64,000 bases of DNA, from contig NZ_UNRE01000002.1 of the NCBI RefSeq assembly GCF_900537085.1, positions 372,289-436,288 on the forward strand. The letters are read 5' to 3'. The stretch comes from Agarivorans sp. Alg241-V36 (GTDB taxonomy: Bacteria > Pseudomonadota > Gammaproteobacteria > Enterobacterales > Celerinatantimonadaceae). A model generated the notes under the pieces. That model was not told the DNA's origin. It ran no database searches and saw nothing but the letters and a program-made list of their open reading frames with translations. Shown in pieces: positions 62,467 through 64,000 of the stretch; positions within the stretch are counted from its first letter, which is position 1; every line of letters starts with the position of its first letter. A program made the translations under genes and the position numbers.

Positions 62467-64000
62467 TTACTCGCTTTGGTAAGCAAACTGCTCAATAAAC
62501 TCTGCCACCTTTGGAATGTGTGGCTGTAAGAAGGTTTGGTAGTTATGCCATTTGTAGCGTGATTCGGTATAAATAGGCCTAACCACTTGGTTGCTTGACG
62601 CAGACATAACTACCTTGCGTTGGGCATGTTTGTCAAAATCTAAATAGCTGTTGTTGGCGGTGATACCTAAGAAATCAAACACCTTGCTGGCCTCTTGCTC
62701 TAGGTTCTCGACCAGATCTTCATAACGTACAAAGAGGATGTTTAAGGGCAGCTCCGCTTGGTAGCGCTTAAATAAGGTAAATACTTGTTGGTAGCGCTTA
62801 AAACAATCACCTAGTTGGTTAAGCCAAGCTTGTTCTTGGTTATTAGCTGAGTTTTGCTGAAAGTTACTTAAACAGGTATCTATTGGGTGGCGCAAGCAAA
62901 ATATGATTTTGGCCTTGGGAAATAGCTGCAAAATGAATGGCAAGTCTATGGTGTAGAGTGGAAACTTATCAACAATTAAACTGTTCGCCGACTTCTCCAA
63001 ATTCAAGCTTTGAACGAAGCTAAAGTATTCTTCACGTAGTTGCTGTAACTCTTCAGCGCTTAGCATCGCTAAGTCTTGTGGATAGCGCTTGTTAAGTTTA
63101 TTGGTGATGCTTTGAGTTAAGTTATAAATAGAGCGCGTTTCACTTAAAGCCACAACCTCTTGCTGAGTGTCTAATATGTTCTCAAGTAAAGTAGTGCCAG
63201 AACGATTAAAGCCCATCATAAACACTGGTTGTTGCTGATTGGGTTCAAACTCAGCTTCATCTTGTTGCTGCTGGATAAACGATAAATCAAGCTTCTGAAA
63301 TTCTGCCACCTTATCTTTACGTGTTTGTCCTTGGGTACGTTGATGGTTCAAACTGGCCATGGCAGAAAAGTCGCTAAAGGCTGCCGAATAGTTTTTTTGC
63401 TTATCAAAGGCTTCTGCTCGCAGTTTAAATGCGGCCTTTTGGCGCATATAGTCGAGGCGGTCAATTAGCTCGTCACTCAGCAATTCTATAACTTGCTCAT
63501 GTTGGTTATTGCGCGCTTTTAACTCCGCTTGATAAAAGCCAATCCAAGCTTTGTTTACAAAATCAATTTGAGCTTGCTGCAACAATTGCTCGGCTTGTTG
63601 GTGCTCACGAATAAACATTAAGGTGTCTATGGAAAATTCTAGCTGCCACTCTTCAACAAACTTACTGTGACTTAGCAGTTCTTCAATTAGACTTAAAATA
63701 AGCGTTTTTTGATTTTGCCGCTTAGCACTGGAGATCAGTAATGCTTGAGCGGGTGCAAACTGCCCTGGCCAAGTTTTCATCTTTTCTGCCAAGGTGTTTA
63801 AGTCTTGGTAACGATCTTCTTCTAAGTAACATTCTCCAAGGGCTGGTGCTATGTCGGCGTTGTCTGCTTCGCCTGTTAAGGTTAAGCACTGCTCAAAGTG
63901 CTCTATTGCCGATGAAAACAAGCCCAATAGCTTTTCAGCCCTAGCCATATTTTTGTAGGTCGCGCTGCGTTGTTGCTGGTTTTCACATAGTGCCAGCAAG
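62467..64000 (-). CDS. TPR-sulfotransferase (5' end outside the window)
   Basis: About 510 residues are visible; the frame runs off the right edge, and the TTG there is not a believable start. The N-terminal ~240 residues are helical TPR-like repeats (AEKLLGLFSSAIEHFEQCL, ALGECYLEEDRYQDL). From ~255 comes a P-loop sulfotransferase domain: PAPS 5'-phosphate loop GFNRSGTTLLENIL, then KIIFCLRHPIDTCLSNFQQN, the 3'-phosphate motif. It should transfer sulfate from PAPS to an unknown acceptor, perhaps a surface glycan or lipid. Confidence 0.88.
   Translation of the reverse strand, partial: LLALCENQQQRSATYKNMARAEKLLGLFSSAIEHFEQCLTLTGEADNADIAPALGECYLEEDRYQDLNTLAEKMKTWPGQFAPAQALLISSAKRQNQKTLILSLIEELLSHSKFVEEWQLEFSIDTLMFIREHQQAEQLLQQAQIDFVNKAWIGFYQAELKARNNQHEQVIELLSDELIDRLDYMRQKAAFKLRAEAFDKQKNYSAAFSDFSAMASLNHQRTQGQTRKDKVAEFQKLDLSFIQQQQDEAEFEPNQQQPVFMMGFNRSGTTLLENILDTQQEVVALSETRSIYNLTQSITNKLNKRYPQDLAMLSAEELQQLREEYFSFVQSLNLEKSANSLIVDKFPLYTIDLPFILQLFPKAKIIFCLRHPIDTCLSNFQQNSANNQEQAWLNQLGDCFKRYQQVFTLFKRYQAELPLNILFVRYEDLVENLEQEASKVFDFLGITANNSYLDFDKHAQRKVVMSASSNQVVRPIYTESRYKWHNYQTFLQPHIPKVAEFIEQFAYQSE

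Overview
The window looks like chromosomal DNA of a marine, polysaccharide-degrading gammaproteobacterium of the Alteromonadales, most like Agarivorans or a close relative. This is inferred from protein style and gene content: a PL7 alginate lyase, large GH9 and GH5 cellulases with CBM2 modules, CheV, KefB/KefG, RadD, and an ECF sigma/ChrR pair with its lipid operon. No assignment was tested by a search. No rRNA, tRNA, CRISPR array, complete insertion sequence or prophage was recognised.

Layout. 1-6.7 kb is housekeeping: the end of a probable hybrid kinase, a HAD hydrolase, a YjbR-type protein, an EamA transporter, a VF530 protein, a TrmH-family methylase, trhO and cheV. 6.7-14.2 kb is a stress-lipid locus. 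An ECF11-type sigma factor and its ChrR anti-sigma face a seven-gene operon (NTF2-like, SDR, FAD oxidoreductase, DUF1365, CFA-type methyltransferase, DUF2878, chalcone-isomerase-like). Both units carry the same candidate promoter, TGATCK-N16-CGT. The methyltransferase appears to lack two residues that hold the catalytic bicarbonate in E. coli Cfa, so the product may be a methylated or furan fatty acid, not a cyclopropane. A FrnE-like DsbA protein and an old yellow enzyme follow.

16.1-17.85 kb is a short accessory insert: an abortive-infection-type gene followed by an integron attC-like hairpin, a small membrane protein and a REP-like 20-mer, with no integrase. 17.9-24.5 kb is ordinary: arylamine NAT, kefG-kefB, YdcH, YegS, a second VF530 protein, a membrane-anchored proline-phased repeat protein and a small motility-like protein. 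25-30.2 kb holds a CBM32-PL7 alginate lyase lipoprotein, several small unknown or DUF genes and gltS. 30.6-36.1 kb holds an RND efflux operon, an RRM protein and a DEDDh exonuclease. 36.2-44.1 kb holds an RstAB-like two-component system divergent from a DUF2860 outer-membrane protein, a DUF898 plus M48 protease pair and an orphan MalE-like binding protein.

44.3-48.1 kb is a patch of small poorly known genes: a pentapeptide-like membrane protein with two tiny secreted paralogues, a NifW-like protein with a Cys cluster, a small lipoprotein, a diguanylate cyclase and a SemiSWEET-like protein. 48.4-56.8 kb is a cellulase array GH9-GH5-GH9 in which two near-duplicate GH9 enzymes flank a GH5 and all three share the Ig-like/CBM2 tail. 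56.9-64 kb holds radD, a lipoprotein, two divergent paralogous phosphoribosyltransferases, an endonuclease/exonuclease/phosphatase protein and a TPR-sulfotransferase cut by the window edge.
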